This document shows positions 34,853 to 43,842 of a DNA stretch of 64,000 nt, piece after piece. A program made the translations under genes and the position numbers. Origin of the DNA: Marinobacter sp. F3R11 (lineage in GTDB: Bacteria > Pseudomonadota > Gammaproteobacteria > Pseudomonadales > Oleiphilaceae); assembly GCF_003318275.1 (NCBI RefSeq), contig NZ_QOCH01000015.1:850516-914515 (forward strand). Direction: 5' to 3'. Under the pieces are notes generated by a model. That model searched no databases. It had not been told where the DNA came from and saw only the letters and a list, made by a program, of their open reading frames with translations. Numbering within the stretch: position 1 is the stretch's first letter; each line of letters begins with the position of its first letter.

Positions 34853-35455
34853 GTGTTCAGGCCCTTAGCCAAGCCAGCATTGTCTATTCCGCTCGCGCTG
34901 CTCCTGCTGTCGCTTATCGCCGGGAATACCGCTGCAAGTACTGATCCGCAATCTGCCGGGCTGTTTTCCGATGCGGGTTATCGTGTAGACCGATACCGGA
35001 GCCCGACGCCCGGGCAGGCCACCGGAGCCACTACTGTCAACACCAGCACCATGCAGACTCTGATCAGGGACGAGCCGGCTCTGGTGATCATCGATGTTAT
35101 CAATCTTGAGTTCCGCCACAACCGTTTCCTGCAAACGGAACCCCACCAGTCCTTACCCTCAGCTCACTGGTTACCCAACACCGGACAAGGTGAACTGAAC
35201 AAGGACTGGCACGATTACCTGATCAACAATGTTCGCCAGCTCACGGACAACAACCAGGATCAGCCGGTCGCAGTCTTGTGCAAGTCCGACTGCTGGCTCT
35301 CCTGGAACGCGGTGAAACGCCTTTCCGAAGCTGGATTTAAAACACTGTATTGGTATAAAGATGGCGTCGACAGCTGGCAAAATGCAGGCCTTCCGACACA
35401 ACCGGCCGACCCGATACAGCCTGAATTCACTACTCAGCACCAAAATAACAAATGA
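34853..35455 (+). CDS. Rhodanese-like PQQ-associated CXXXCW protein
   Basis: 200 residues with a signal peptide (cut near NTAAS), so periplasmic. The rhodanese-like fold has an active-site loop VAVLCKSDCWLSWNAVKR: the cysteine takes the position of the rhodanese catalytic Cys, followed by a second Cys and Trp (CKSDCW). Members of this family co-occur with PQQ alcohol dehydrogenase clusters. The function is unknown; sulfur relay or thiol oxidation is possible, which would fit the SoxYZ-like carrier and hydrolase in the same cluster. Start is GTG at 34853 with GAGG upstream. Confidence 0.85.
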   Translation: MFRPLAKPALSIPLALLLLSLIAGNTAASTDPQSAGLFSDAGYRVDRYRSPTPGQATGATTVNTSTMQTLIRDEPALVIIDVINLEFRHNRFLQTEPHQSLPSAHWLPNTGQGELNKDWHDYLINNVRQLTDNNQDQPVAVLCKSDCWLSWNAVKRLSEAGFKTLYWYKDGVDSWQNAGLPTQPADPIQPEFTTQHQNNK

Positions 35456-35464
35456 GGGATATAT

Positions 35465-36229
35465 ATGCTGACTGCAACTATCGACTCAAAAAAAAGCTAT
35501 GCTGACAGTGACAACCAACCACCGGCGCAAAGCGAATCACAGATGATGGAAACTCCGGAAACAACCTACAAAATCCTTATCGCGGACGATCATCCGTTGT
35601 TCCGGGAAGCGATTACCAGCGTAATCGAATCCGGCTTTGCCGGCAGTGACGTAATCGAAACCGCAGATCTTGAAAGTGCGATTGAGCTGACCCGGGAACA
35701 CGACGATCTGGACCTGATTCTGCTCGACCTGAACATGCCCGGCATGCATGGCCTGAACGGCCTGATCGCCCTGCGCAATGAAGCACCCACGATTCCGGTG
35801 GTGATTGTATCCGCTGAAGAAGACAAACAGGTGGTATTGCAGGCCATCACCTACGGGGCCATAGGGTTCATTACCAAATCCTCACCTCGCGCCCAGATGA
35901 CCGAGGCGATACAGCAGATCCTCAACGGCAACGTCTACCTGCCATCCGACATTATCCGGACCGGCAAGGAAAGCCAGCGCCGCCATCGCAGTGACAGCAA
36001 TCCGATCTCTCCGGAACTTCTGAATTCCCTCACACGGCGCCAACTGCTCGTGCTTGAACGCATGTCCAAAGGCGAGTCCAACAAACAGATTGCCTATAAC
36101 CTCAACATTGCCGAAACCACAGTCAAGGCCCACGTTTCTGCGATTCTGCGCAAGCTATCGGTTCACAATCGGGTACAGGCCATTCTTGCCGCCGGTGATG
36201 TTGACTTCAGCCAGTATCTCAAGCGTTGA
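35465..36229 (+). CDS. erbR: LuxR-type response regulator, ErbR/AgmR-like
   Basis: 254 residues with a 35-residue extra N-terminus, then a receiver ([14 protein letters not shown], phospho-Asp in [13 protein letters not shown], Lys in ITKSS) and a C-terminal LuxR helix-turn-helix ([25 protein letters not shown]). It matches ErbR/AgmR (PedR1), the activator of the exa, ped and pqq genes in Pseudomonas. It lies 9 bases after the CXXXCW gene, with GAGGGA before the ATG, and is convergent with the hybrid kinase next door, a likely partner. An ATG at residue 27 or 28 would remove the extra N-terminus. Confidence 0.9.
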   Translation: MLTATIDSKKSYADSDNQPPAQSESQMMETPETTYKILIADDHPLFREAITSVIESGFAGSDVIETADLESAIELTREHDDLDLILLDLNMPGMHGLNGLIALRNEAPTIPVVIVSAEEDKQVVLQAITYGAIGFITKSSPRAQMTEAIQQILNGNVYLPSDIIRTGKESQRRHRSDSNPISPELLNSLTRRQLLVLERMSKGESNKQIAYNLNIAETTVKAHVSAILRKLSVHNRVQAILAAGDVDFSQYLKR

Positions 36230-36252
36230 CAGATTTCATGCCCACAGGTTGC

Positions 36253-38517
36253 TTACTGGCCACGGAGCAGATGATTGAGGGCACTTCGCAGTTTTAGGGG
36301 CCTTACCGGCTTGTTCATCAGCAGGTAGCCCAACTCCCGGATATGCTGCTTCAGCTCATTGGTGTAATTGGCAGTAATCATCACAACCGGCGCGGGCTTC
36401 TCACGTCGGCTGTTTATAGCTGACACGGCATCAACGCCGTTTTCTTCGTTATCCAGATGGTAGTCTGCCAGTATCACATCTACCTGGGCCCGGGCCGGAT
36501 TCAACTGCCCTTCCAGATCTTCCAGAGAAACCGCCGTGGTGACCTGACAATCCCAGCCTTCAAGCAAGGTCTTCATTCCCTCACAAATTGCACGGTCATT
36601 GTCGATCACCCAGATTCTGGCGCCGCCAAGCCCTTGCTCATTCGTTGCCGTTTGGTTTTTTTCCACTGATTCAAGCCGGGGTTTCAATTGACCCATTGGC
36701 ACCCGGACACTGAACACCGAACCCCGGCCTTCTACCGATGACACGCTGACCTCATGGCCCAGCATGCGGGAAATCTTGTCTACAATGGCCAGCCCCAAAC
36801 CAAGGCCTTTATCCGAATGAGCGCCCGATGGCTGGATACGCTTGAATTCCTGGAATATTTCATTGAGTTTGTCTGCAGGAATGCCTGGGCCTGTGTCCCA
36901 CACCTGCAACAGTATTGAGTCTTTTTCTCGCCTGCACCCCAGCAGGACCCTGCCTGCCTCTGTGTAGCGAAGAGCATTGGTCAGGAAATTCCGGAGAATC
37001 CGGGCAAGCAACTGGGAATCCGACTCAATAATGGCCGAACTGGCTACAAAATCGAGCTGAAGCCCTTCTGCCAGAGCCATCTGGCGAAACTCACGAGCAA
37101 TATTATTGAGCAGGTCCCGCAAATCAAACGCCGTTACATCTGGCTGAATCACTCCCGCATCAAGTTTGGAAATATCCACCAGAGTGCCAAGAAGGTTTTC
37201 AACATCATCAAGTGACGTGCTTACCGAACGAACCAGCCCTTCGGCTTTGGGACCAAAAGACTGCTCCAGCAAAGCACTGGTAAAGAGCCTGGCCGCGTTC
37301 AGGGGCTGCAAAAGATCATGGCTGACAGCTGCGAGAAACTTGGTTTTGGAGAGGTTTGCCTGTTCCGCTTCGCGCTTTGCATCACGCAGGCGAGCTTCCG
37401 CTGCAGCCCGCTCTTCAATTTCCGTACGCAGCTGGCTGTTGGCATCCGTCAGTGCGGCTGTACGCTCTTTAACACGACGTTCCAGACTGCCATATGCCTG
37501 CTCCAGTGCCAGCGCAGTCTTGCGCCTGTCTGTGATATCGCGGATCAATACAAAAAATCCGACAATGTCTCCCTGCTCATTAAAATTGGGCACATAGGAA
37601 CGCAGCATATAGCGCTCCTGCCCCATCTCTCCGGTTTCTCCGAATTCAAAGGTAACATTGCGCCCCGACAGCACCTCAAGAATATGGGGCAGAAGACGTT
37701 TGTAGAGTTCAGGCGGGTGCACTCTATCCAGACTCTTGCCCAGCGGTGACTCACCATTGCGACCATACCAGGTTGCATAAACCTGATTACAAAACTGGAT
37801 ACTGAGGTCTGCTCCCACATAGGCAATCAGGGCCGGAACGTGATCGGTAACAACGCGAATCCAGCGTTCGCTTTCCTCTAGCGCGCGAATACGCCGCGCC
37901 ATCTCGCTGTTTTTAACGTCTGTAATATCAGAGTACAGCACCACCAGACCACCTTCACGGGTAGGCCTTTCAGTCATCTGTACCCAACGGTTATTGGACA
38001 GCAGGAACACTTCTCCCTCGGAACCCGGCTCACTGTGCTCTTCAACAATCAGACCGGAAGCCACCGCCAGCGCTCGCACTTCACTGATATGCGCGCCCGG
38101 GGCCGGCATAGGGGCACCAGCATGACGCCAGTAACTTCGAAAACGACTATTGCTCTGGATTAACTCATGCTGACGATCAAAAAGCACAAATCCATCAGCA
38201 ATACTCTCAATAGCATCGTTGAGTCGCTGACGGGAGGTCTCCGCTTCTTCGCGGGCACGACTCAGGGCTTTGTTGCTGGTTTTCAGCTCATCCATTGTCA
38301 GGCTGAGAGCTTCTGTACGCTCTCGCACCTGCTCCGCCAGAACAACAGAATGCTCGAAAGCCGCATAGGGTTCAGGTTTGTGCGCATCACCAGACTCAAC
38401 CCGGACAATCAGTGCATCACGAATCTTCCGAAGGCGATCATTTTCTGCCTCCAGCTCTGCAACCCGTTGCTCAAGGCAAGAGTTCGCCAGGGGCTTGTCA
38501 CTACCCGGAACAGGCAT
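36253..38517 (-). CDS. nahK: Hybrid sensor histidine kinase, NahK/ErcS'-like
   Basis: 754 residues: N-terminal coiled coil, two or three PAS domains (about 90-210 and 235-355), a coiled linker, HisKA (AAVSHDLLQPLNAARLF), HATPase (WDTGPGIPADK, GLGLGLAIVDKI) and a C-terminal receiver (IWVIDNDRAICEG, VILADYHLDNEENG). No membrane helix. In P. aeruginosa the equivalent kinase works with the NO sensor NosP, feeds the HptB phosphorelay and has been tied to denitrification and ethanol oxidation control. The ATG at 38517 overlaps the nosP stop by 17 bases; a longer upstream frame lies inside nosP and was discarded. Confidence 0.88.
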   Translation of the reverse strand: MPVPGSDKPLANSCLEQRVAELEAENDRLRKIRDALIVRVESGDAHKPEPYAAFEHSVVLAEQVRERTEALSLTMDELKTSNKALSRAREEAETSRQRLNDAIESIADGFVLFDRQHELIQSNSRFRSYWRHAGAPMPAPGAHISEVRALAVASGLIVEEHSEPGSEGEVFLLSNNRWVQMTERPTREGGLVVLYSDITDVKNSEMARRIRALEESERWIRVVTDHVPALIAYVGADLSIQFCNQVYATWYGRNGESPLGKSLDRVHPPELYKRLLPHILEVLSGRNVTFEFGETGEMGQERYMLRSYVPNFNEQGDIVGFFVLIRDITDRRKTALALEQAYGSLERRVKERTAALTDANSQLRTEIEERAAAEARLRDAKREAEQANLSKTKFLAAVSHDLLQPLNAARLFTSALLEQSFGPKAEGLVRSVSTSLDDVENLLGTLVDISKLDAGVIQPDVTAFDLRDLLNNIAREFRQMALAEGLQLDFVASSAIIESDSQLLARILRNFLTNALRYTEAGRVLLGCRREKDSILLQVWDTGPGIPADKLNEIFQEFKRIQPSGAHSDKGLGLGLAIVDKISRMLGHEVSVSSVEGRGSVFSVRVPMGQLKPRLESVEKNQTATNEQGLGGARIWVIDNDRAICEGMKTLLEGWDCQVTTAVSLEDLEGQLNPARAQVDVILADYHLDNEENGVDAVSAINSRREKPAPVVMITANYTNELKQHIRELGYLLMNKPVRPLKLRSALNHLLRGQ

Positions 38518-39775
38518 CAGGCTGTCCAATGACGACCCCCGTAAACGTCTGGTTGATATGCATTCCGTTAAACTGCTCCCCGTAGCTATTGAACCCGACA
38601 ACCTTGTGATAGCGAAGGAACTCTGACACCGAGTCTGACTCCCCGATAAGCTCGGCCTCCAGGCGACGCAGGAAACAGTCACAGCCAATGGTAACAAGAG
38701 GCCGTCCTACAACACGCTCCGAAGCCTCAAGCTGGGTGCGCACGGTATCAAGCAATGATCCGGGCTCCATTCCCGTCATGACAATTCCGGTTTCTACCGC
38801 ACAATAGAAGGTCAGGCTTTTATCCGGATTAACACGCTGTATCGAGCGAATGAAATAATGATCACCTATCTTTACGCCCAGGGGCCGGAGTGCAAATATC
38901 TCCCTGTCCAGCGCCTCAACCGTTGAACCGACAGCCCGGGCATAGGCTTCAGCAGCAGGTTCTGCATTGAGTTCGTATACGGTCCGGGTGTCTGCACAGG
39001 CTTTGGTGACAACCAGCTTCTCGTTGCCTTCGGCCATGTGGTGCGTGGAAAAAACACGGAAATCCAGAGGGGTGTTTACTAACAGAACCGTTGCTGCACC
39101 TGAATGAAAGCGGCCGCCATGGAATACATGGGTATTTGTCAGACGTTCATCGTCACCAGCAGACCCTCCGAACTGCGGAATACTGCCCAGCGCTGCATTC
39201 AGTGTAGCCAGTACCAGCTCCTCCCGGCTCGACAAACCATCGAGAAGCGTTATGGCGAAGGTATTACCTTTGATCGGTGCCAGTCTTGCGCCACGGCAAT
39301 GGGACAACAATCCGTCTATGACGTTCTGGGCATCCTGCAACGTAAAACGATCCATTTCCCGGATCAGTGCACAATCAATCGAGAAATAACGACGGTCAAA
39401 ACCGATGGCAGAAATACATCCGCGATCATATCCACGGGAGGTTATCTCGCCGGCCGAGGTACACCCGGAAACAGTGACACCCGGAAACTCTTTTTCCAGT
39501 GCCTCACCAAGGCGTGCAAGGTCATATTCAGCAGAACAGAAAAACAGCACAAACCCCAGGTATGGGTGCTGGAGTTCGGCGGCAAGATGAGCCGCAGCCA
39601 TAGCCGGATCGCGAGTACCAGAACTTGCAACTCGAACCGCAGGCTGGGGCATCACTGACTGCATAGAAGACGATTCCACAGAAAAAGGGCTTCCCGGTAA
39701 TTCTACGGCATCCGAATATCCCGCCAATGCGACTTCAGTGCTTTTCACAGGAGCGCCAAAGTTTTCATAAGCCAT
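38501..39775 (-). CDS. nosP: FIST-domain protein, NosP-like NO sensor
   Basis: 424 residues: an N-terminal FIST domain (about 60-250, with SGCTSAGEI) and a FIST C-terminal domain (about 270-410). Proteins of this kind next to NahK-type kinases bind haem and sense nitric oxide, then inhibit or stimulate the kinase. No signal peptide. The stop lies within the kinase gene start, indicating coupled translation. Haem ligand assignment cannot be made by eye. Confidence 0.87.
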   Translation of the reverse strand: MAYENFGAPVKSTEVALAGYSDAVELPGSPFSVESSSMQSVMPQPAVRVASSGTRDPAMAAAHLAAELQHPYLGFVLFFCSAEYDLARLGEALEKEFPGVTVSGCTSAGEITSRGYDRGCISAIGFDRRYFSIDCALIREMDRFTLQDAQNVIDGLLSHCRGARLAPIKGNTFAITLLDGLSSREELVLATLNAALGSIPQFGGSAGDDERLTNTHVFHGGRFHSGAATVLLVNTPLDFRVFSTHHMAEGNEKLVVTKACADTRTVYELNAEPAAEAYARAVGSTVEALDREIFALRPLGVKIGDHYFIRSIQRVNPDKSLTFYCAVETGIVMTGMEPGSLLDTVRTQLEASERVVGRPLVTIGCDCFLRRLEAELIGESDSVSEFLRYHKVVGFNSYGEQFNGMHINQTFTGVVIGQPDACSG

Positions 39776-39835
39776 TGATTATATTACTCCTACATCAATA
39801 GTTGATGACGCGCCCATCCTGGGCACGACAAAACC

Positions 39836-39849
39836 GGCACTTTAGTCTT
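39836..39849. promoter_or_regulatory. CTTTAGT-centred inverted repeat before nosP
   Basis: GGCACT-TT-AGTCTT about 60 bases upstream of the nosP start. It resembles sites at 30926 and 34752, though one half is weaker. The intergenic region is 130 bases. Confidence 0.25.
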
Positions 39850-39905
39850 ACAAATACGTCGATTTGGGGGTGACACGGAAAGGCTCCGGCCACCCCACAC
39901 CAGGA

Positions 39906-41009
39906 TCAGAACATCACGATCGCCCCGAGAGCGATTGTGTCCGCATCCGTGGTGGTTACGCCGGTTGAACGGTTTTTGTCCTCGTACATGCTGTACTCGG
40001 CAACAACTTTGAAATTGCTGTTGATATCGTGAAACAAACCGATGGTCGTGTTTTCAGTCTCCAGGTTCAGAATTTCCGCATCGGTTTCACCGTAGGAAAG
40101 CACCACACGATTGGCCCCAAAGGTATAAGAGCCCTGAACCAGATATCCATCAGCATCGTCTTCAGTCAAAGGGCCGTTAACAATGAGCACTGGGTTATCA
40201 CCCTTGGATGAGAAGCCCGATGCCGCCAATGTAAGGCCTGCGACTGAAGCTTTCAGGCCGTAGCCAACAGCCGTGCTGTCAACTGTTGTGGCTCCGCTCT
40301 CGGCAGACTGATAGCGGCCATTCACCCAGCCAGTCAGGGCCAGGTTGTTCAGGTTAGTGCTGTAAGTAACCTCGGATTCAAATCGTGGCGCCGAATTCTC
40401 ATCAGCCACGCCCGTAACTGTATCGGCCGGGTCCAGAGCACCCACAGCGATCTGTAAACCACTCATGTCGGGAGAGCGGTAGGTAATCTGCGCCGAAGGC
40501 GTCGGGTAAGCGTAACCGGTCCGGATATTACCGAAGGAAACACCACCCGGACTGCCACCCGGGGAACCAAAACCCATAAGGATTTCATCCAGGAAGATAT
40601 TGGAGCGGGCATACAGGCCAAAATCCTTACCGATAAGGACCTGACCGAAACTACCGTCAACAGTGGCGTAGAACTGACGCACATCAATAGCGGTATCGGT
40701 TGGAGAATCAAGACTGTCGTTGATGGTTGTCCAGAAGGATGAACGGCCACCCAGGGTCAGATCGCCCATTTCCTTACTGAAATTAAACCCGATAGTGTTG
40801 GGCAAAAACCCCATCTTGATACGGGAATCCCGGGTGTCAGACACATCTTCACTCCGGTTTACATAAAACGCGTTAAAGTAGCCATCTACAGAAAAGGACG
40901 TCCCATCCTGGTTGTATAACTCGACGGCAGCATTTGCTCCCGCACTGGCACACAGAGCACCGGCCATCGCGATAGCCATGCCTGTTTTTCTGAAATTGTT
41001 GTTGTTCAT
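39906..41009 (-). CDS. Gram-negative general porin
   Basis: 367 residues with a signal peptide (cut near AGANAAVELY) and alternating beta strands ending in an aromatic residue (AIVMF), the usual outer-membrane C-terminal signal. It belongs to the 16-strand Gram-negative porin type and would pass small solutes into the periplasm. GGGGGAAC precedes the ATG at 41009; the longer frame to 41051 lacks a signal peptide. About 130 bases separate its stop from the nosP start, so the two are probably separate units. Confidence 0.88.
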   Translation of the reverse strand: MNNNNFRKTGMAIAMAGALCASAGANAAVELYNQDGTSFSVDGYFNAFYVNRSEDVSDTRDSRIKMGFLPNTIGFNFSKEMGDLTLGGRSSFWTTINDSLDSPTDTAIDVRQFYATVDGSFGQVLIGKDFGLYARSNIFLDEILMGFGSPGGSPGGVSFGNIRTGYAYPTPSAQITYRSPDMSGLQIAVGALDPADTVTGVADENSAPRFESEVTYSTNLNNLALTGWVNGRYQSAESGATTVDSTAVGYGLKASVAGLTLAASGFSSKGDNPVLIVNGPLTEDDADGYLVQGSYTFGANRVVLSYGETDAEILNLETENTTIGLFHDINSNFKVVAEYSMYEDKNRSTGVTTTDADTIALGAIVMF

Positions 41010-41180
41010 AGTTCCCCCGATTGTTTTTGAAATTCTGGTTTGGGGTACCAATACTTCTGGCTACCCCAGGCGTGGTCTGTCGCCTGAGTTTCATCTTCTG
41101 TTAGGGGGAAGAGCGGGGGAATCAGCCAAGGGGGCTGGTTTTGTGCTCATTTGGGAGGGAGGCAAAACAGAACTTTGGGA

Positions 41181-42560
41181 TTACGACCCTCCCGGGAATT
41201 GAGACAACTCCTGCAAACAGTCTTGCAGAAAATCTTCCGGGTCGGCCAGAATCGCGTCATCTGCGACTACACCGAACTGAACCTGCCCGGCATAACTGAC
41301 AATGCTGATACCCAAGCCGATATTACCGGCCTGAGGCACCCAAAACATCTGTTCGTTAATCCGGCAGCCAGCGATATAGCGCACCTCGGGAGTACCGGGA
41401 ACGTTCGACACGACAGCACTGGCTTTACGGTAAAAGATATCTGAAAGCGGCTGGCGCAGGGGCTCAGGAATCAGGGTTGAACAGGCCGATAAACTCCAGG
41501 CGATTCCGGGCTGCCAGCTCTTTTTCAACCGTCGGGTTTCCTGCTTTATGCGATAAAGCCGTTCCAGGGCACTCTCACCATCCACCGGCAACGGAACAAA
41601 CACCGTGCCGAAGTAATTGCCAAGAGCACCCGGTTCAGGCCGCAAGTCATCAGGCAGACGACTGCGAATATCAACAGGAACGGCAGCATGCATAACGGCA
41701 TCATCCAGAGTTGTACCGGAAATACCAAGGCGCGGGCGAACCGCTGCAGCCACACAGCTGAGCAATACATCATTGATGGTTACCCTGGTTGCTCTGGCGA
41801 TAGACCGGAACCGCTCCAGTGGAACAGGCTCAGACCAACGGCAATGCCGACGGCCTGACAGCGGGCGTTTGAGGTCAGACGGCGTATCTTCCGGCTCAGC
41901 CAGAAAATCGCTGAATTCATTCACCAGTTTCAGGCCATTGCGTGCCAGTTGATCCAGCAATGCACCTGCTTGCTCCCACTGAGTTCCTGACTCCGCCTGA
42001 ACCTCGTCAGTGGCAGTTTCCGACACCGGATCACAACCGAACAACTGCTCAATATGGCTTTTGGCTGCAGATACCCAGGGAGATAATCCGCCGGTTTGCC
42101 GGGCGCCATAAACCGCTGGATGCTGCTGCGGGGAAACAGGACAAAGATGGTCAAAAATACCCGTCAGCGACACCCCGTCTGCATAGCAGTGATGCAGGCG
42201 TAACAGCAATACCGAGCCGCCCTCTGCATTCGGTGCCAGCCAGAATTTCCACAGGGGCCGGTAAAAAGGCAGGGGCTGATTCAGGCGGGCAGAAACCCAG
42301 TCCTGTAGTTCGGCTTCCGTAAAACGATTAAGCACCACATCCAGGTGATGCCCGAGATCAAAATCCGGATCCGGTTCCCACCACCACGCAGCAGCCCGTT
42401 TGACCGGCATATACCGGAAGCGCTCCCAGGCCATCCAGTAAACCCGCAGAAACTCCCGGAGCCGGGGCGCAGTCAGGCCATCCACCCGCATCATGACGGT
42501 AATCGCCATTGGGTCCCGGGGGTTCTCCAGAGCCAGCCAGGCTGAATCCGCAGGAAGCAT
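41181..42560 (-). CDS. Wax ester synthase/diacylglycerol acyltransferase (WS/DGAT)
   Basis: 459 residues in the bacterial bifunctional WS/DGAT family, which esterifies fatty alcohols or diacylglycerol with acyl-CoA to make storage lipid. The catalytic HHxxxDG motif is LHHCYADGVSL (about residues 126-136), with C-terminal family motifs NVPGTPEVRYIAG and GLGISIVSYAG. Marinobacter is well known for wax esters and several paralogues. Start at ATG 42560 gives the family N-terminus (MLPADSAWLALEN); an upstream TTG at 42584 has no ribosome binding site. It is divergent from a hydrolase gene. Confidence 0.9.
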   Translation of the reverse strand: MLPADSAWLALENPRDPMAITVMMRVDGLTAPRLREFLRVYWMAWERFRYMPVKRAAAWWWEPDPDFDLGHHLDVVLNRFTEAELQDWVSARLNQPLPFYRPLWKFWLAPNAEGGSVLLLRLHHCYADGVSLTGIFDHLCPVSPQQHPAVYGARQTGGLSPWVSAAKSHIEQLFGCDPVSETATDEVQAESGTQWEQAGALLDQLARNGLKLVNEFSDFLAEPEDTPSDLKRPLSGRRHCRWSEPVPLERFRSIARATRVTINDVLLSCVAAAVRPRLGISGTTLDDAVMHAAVPVDIRSRLPDDLRPEPGALGNYFGTVFVPLPVDGESALERLYRIKQETRRLKKSWQPGIAWSLSACSTLIPEPLRQPLSDIFYRKASAVVSNVPGTPEVRYIAGCRINEQMFWVPQAGNIGLGISIVSYAGQVQFGVVADDAILADPEDFLQDCLQELSQFPGGS

Positions 42561-42783
42561 GGGATGCGTTTGCTCGTGACTCAAACCCGAAGGTCCCCGG
42601 AAGTGGTGGAGTTGAAAAAAGTGTGATCAGCATTGTGCCAGACATACACTACCGGCTCCACAAAGCCTCTGGCAGGGTGTATTACAAAAAAACTACACTC
42701 CGACACCCCCTCACTTCTATACTGACTATAGACTTGATCATCCAGCCCCAAAACGACTATGGCCGGGCCGGGAGGAATGCAGT

Positions 42784-43707
42784 ATGAAAGCAAGCCACAT
42801 CCGCAAACTGATAAAACCGATCAACAGCGCCTACTCTGAGATGTTTTCGGGGCGGGTCTATCGTGTAGGTGAAGGGGCAGTTTCTGTTCGCAATCACAGC
42901 GGTGAGGCAAAGCAAACGGTGATTGGCGTACACGGCTTTCTGGAAAATCACTGCTACTTTACCCAGACCTATGACGCGCCGACCACTGAGCTGATCCTTC
43001 TGACCTGCAGCAACTACCATATCCCGGTAAACGGTGTAACGCCGGAAACACCGGAATGGGAGGTGCCGATCAAGCATCTGGAAGGCACCGTTGAATACGA
43101 TGCCTGCATCCTTAACCAGGCACTGACAAATCTGCCCAGCACCCGCAACATAAGAATTCACGGCCATTCACGGGGCGGCGCCGTGATTCTTGAAGCAATT
43201 GCACACCGGCCGGAGCTCTACGAAAACGTAGAAGTGGTTCTTGAAGCGCCGGCCCTGCCCCAGGGCAAGGTTTACCCATTGGTTTCAACCATTCTGGAAC
43301 CCGTCAGCCACGGCATGTGGCCCTGGGTAGTCCGGCTGATCAACAGCGCACCGGCTTCAGCATACGGGCAGACTTTCTTTGGCAAGATGAACCCGAGAAA
43401 AAAACAGCTGCTCAGCAAACTGTTTTACGCTACCCGCGACCATCTCACTATTGTCCGCAATATCGAAAACCTGCTTGAGTGGATGTCGCGAACCCCCACA
43501 GATATCTACAGCCATGTGCGCCACGGTACCTTCCTGATTCCTGGCGTGGATCACATTCTGGACCGCCCGGCCATGCTCGCCAGCGCACAGCAAAGTCCGA
43601 CGACAATGCGCATTATCGAAACCAGTGCTCCAAGCCACTTTATTACCCTGGACAGCAAGGAATGGCTACCAGGCTTCGAGTCACTGACAGCTGCCTCCCA
43701 AGGCTGA
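42784..43707 (+). CDS. Alpha/beta hydrolase
   Basis: 307 residues. The nucleophile elbow is IHGHSRGGAVI (Ser in GHSRG), an oxyanion segment lies in VIGVHGFLE, and a candidate catalytic His near the end in APSHFITL. No signal peptide, so cytoplasmic. Divergent from the WS/DGAT gene, which suggests a lipase or esterase in storage lipid turnover, but the substrate is unknown. A GGGAGGAA ribosome binding site supports the start. Confidence 0.85.
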   Translation: MKASHIRKLIKPINSAYSEMFSGRVYRVGEGAVSVRNHSGEAKQTVIGVHGFLENHCYFTQTYDAPTTELILLTCSNYHIPVNGVTPETPEWEVPIKHLEGTVEYDACILNQALTNLPSTRNIRIHGHSRGGAVILEAIAHRPELYENVEVVLEAPALPQGKVYPLVSTILEPVSHGMWPWVVRLINSAPASAYGQTFFGKMNPRKKQLLSKLFYATRDHLTIVRNIENLLEWMSRTPTDIYSHVRHGTFLIPGVDHILDRPAMLASAQQSPTTMRIIETSAPSHFITLDSKEWLPGFESLTAASQG

Positions 43708-43842
43708 AATCCGAACCTGTATACCCGGGCATAGTTCGCAAACAAAAATCCGACAACTGCCAGGTATACTGCACCCGCGCTTTTCCTCCGGTAAACTACC
43801 CGCGCTAATCAAACTCTACCTGGTTTTATCGGAGCTGCCCCC

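Noticed and set aside
38518-38697. N-terminal extension of the NahK-like kinase
   Set aside because: It lies inside nosP, lacks protein features, and the ATG at 38517 gives the normal coiled-coil N-terminus.
10721-39775. The alcohol oxidation cluster as a recent mobile island
   Set aside because: No integrase, transposase, tRNA flank or direct repeats were seen, base use looks like the neighbours, and the order matches other gammaproteobacteria.
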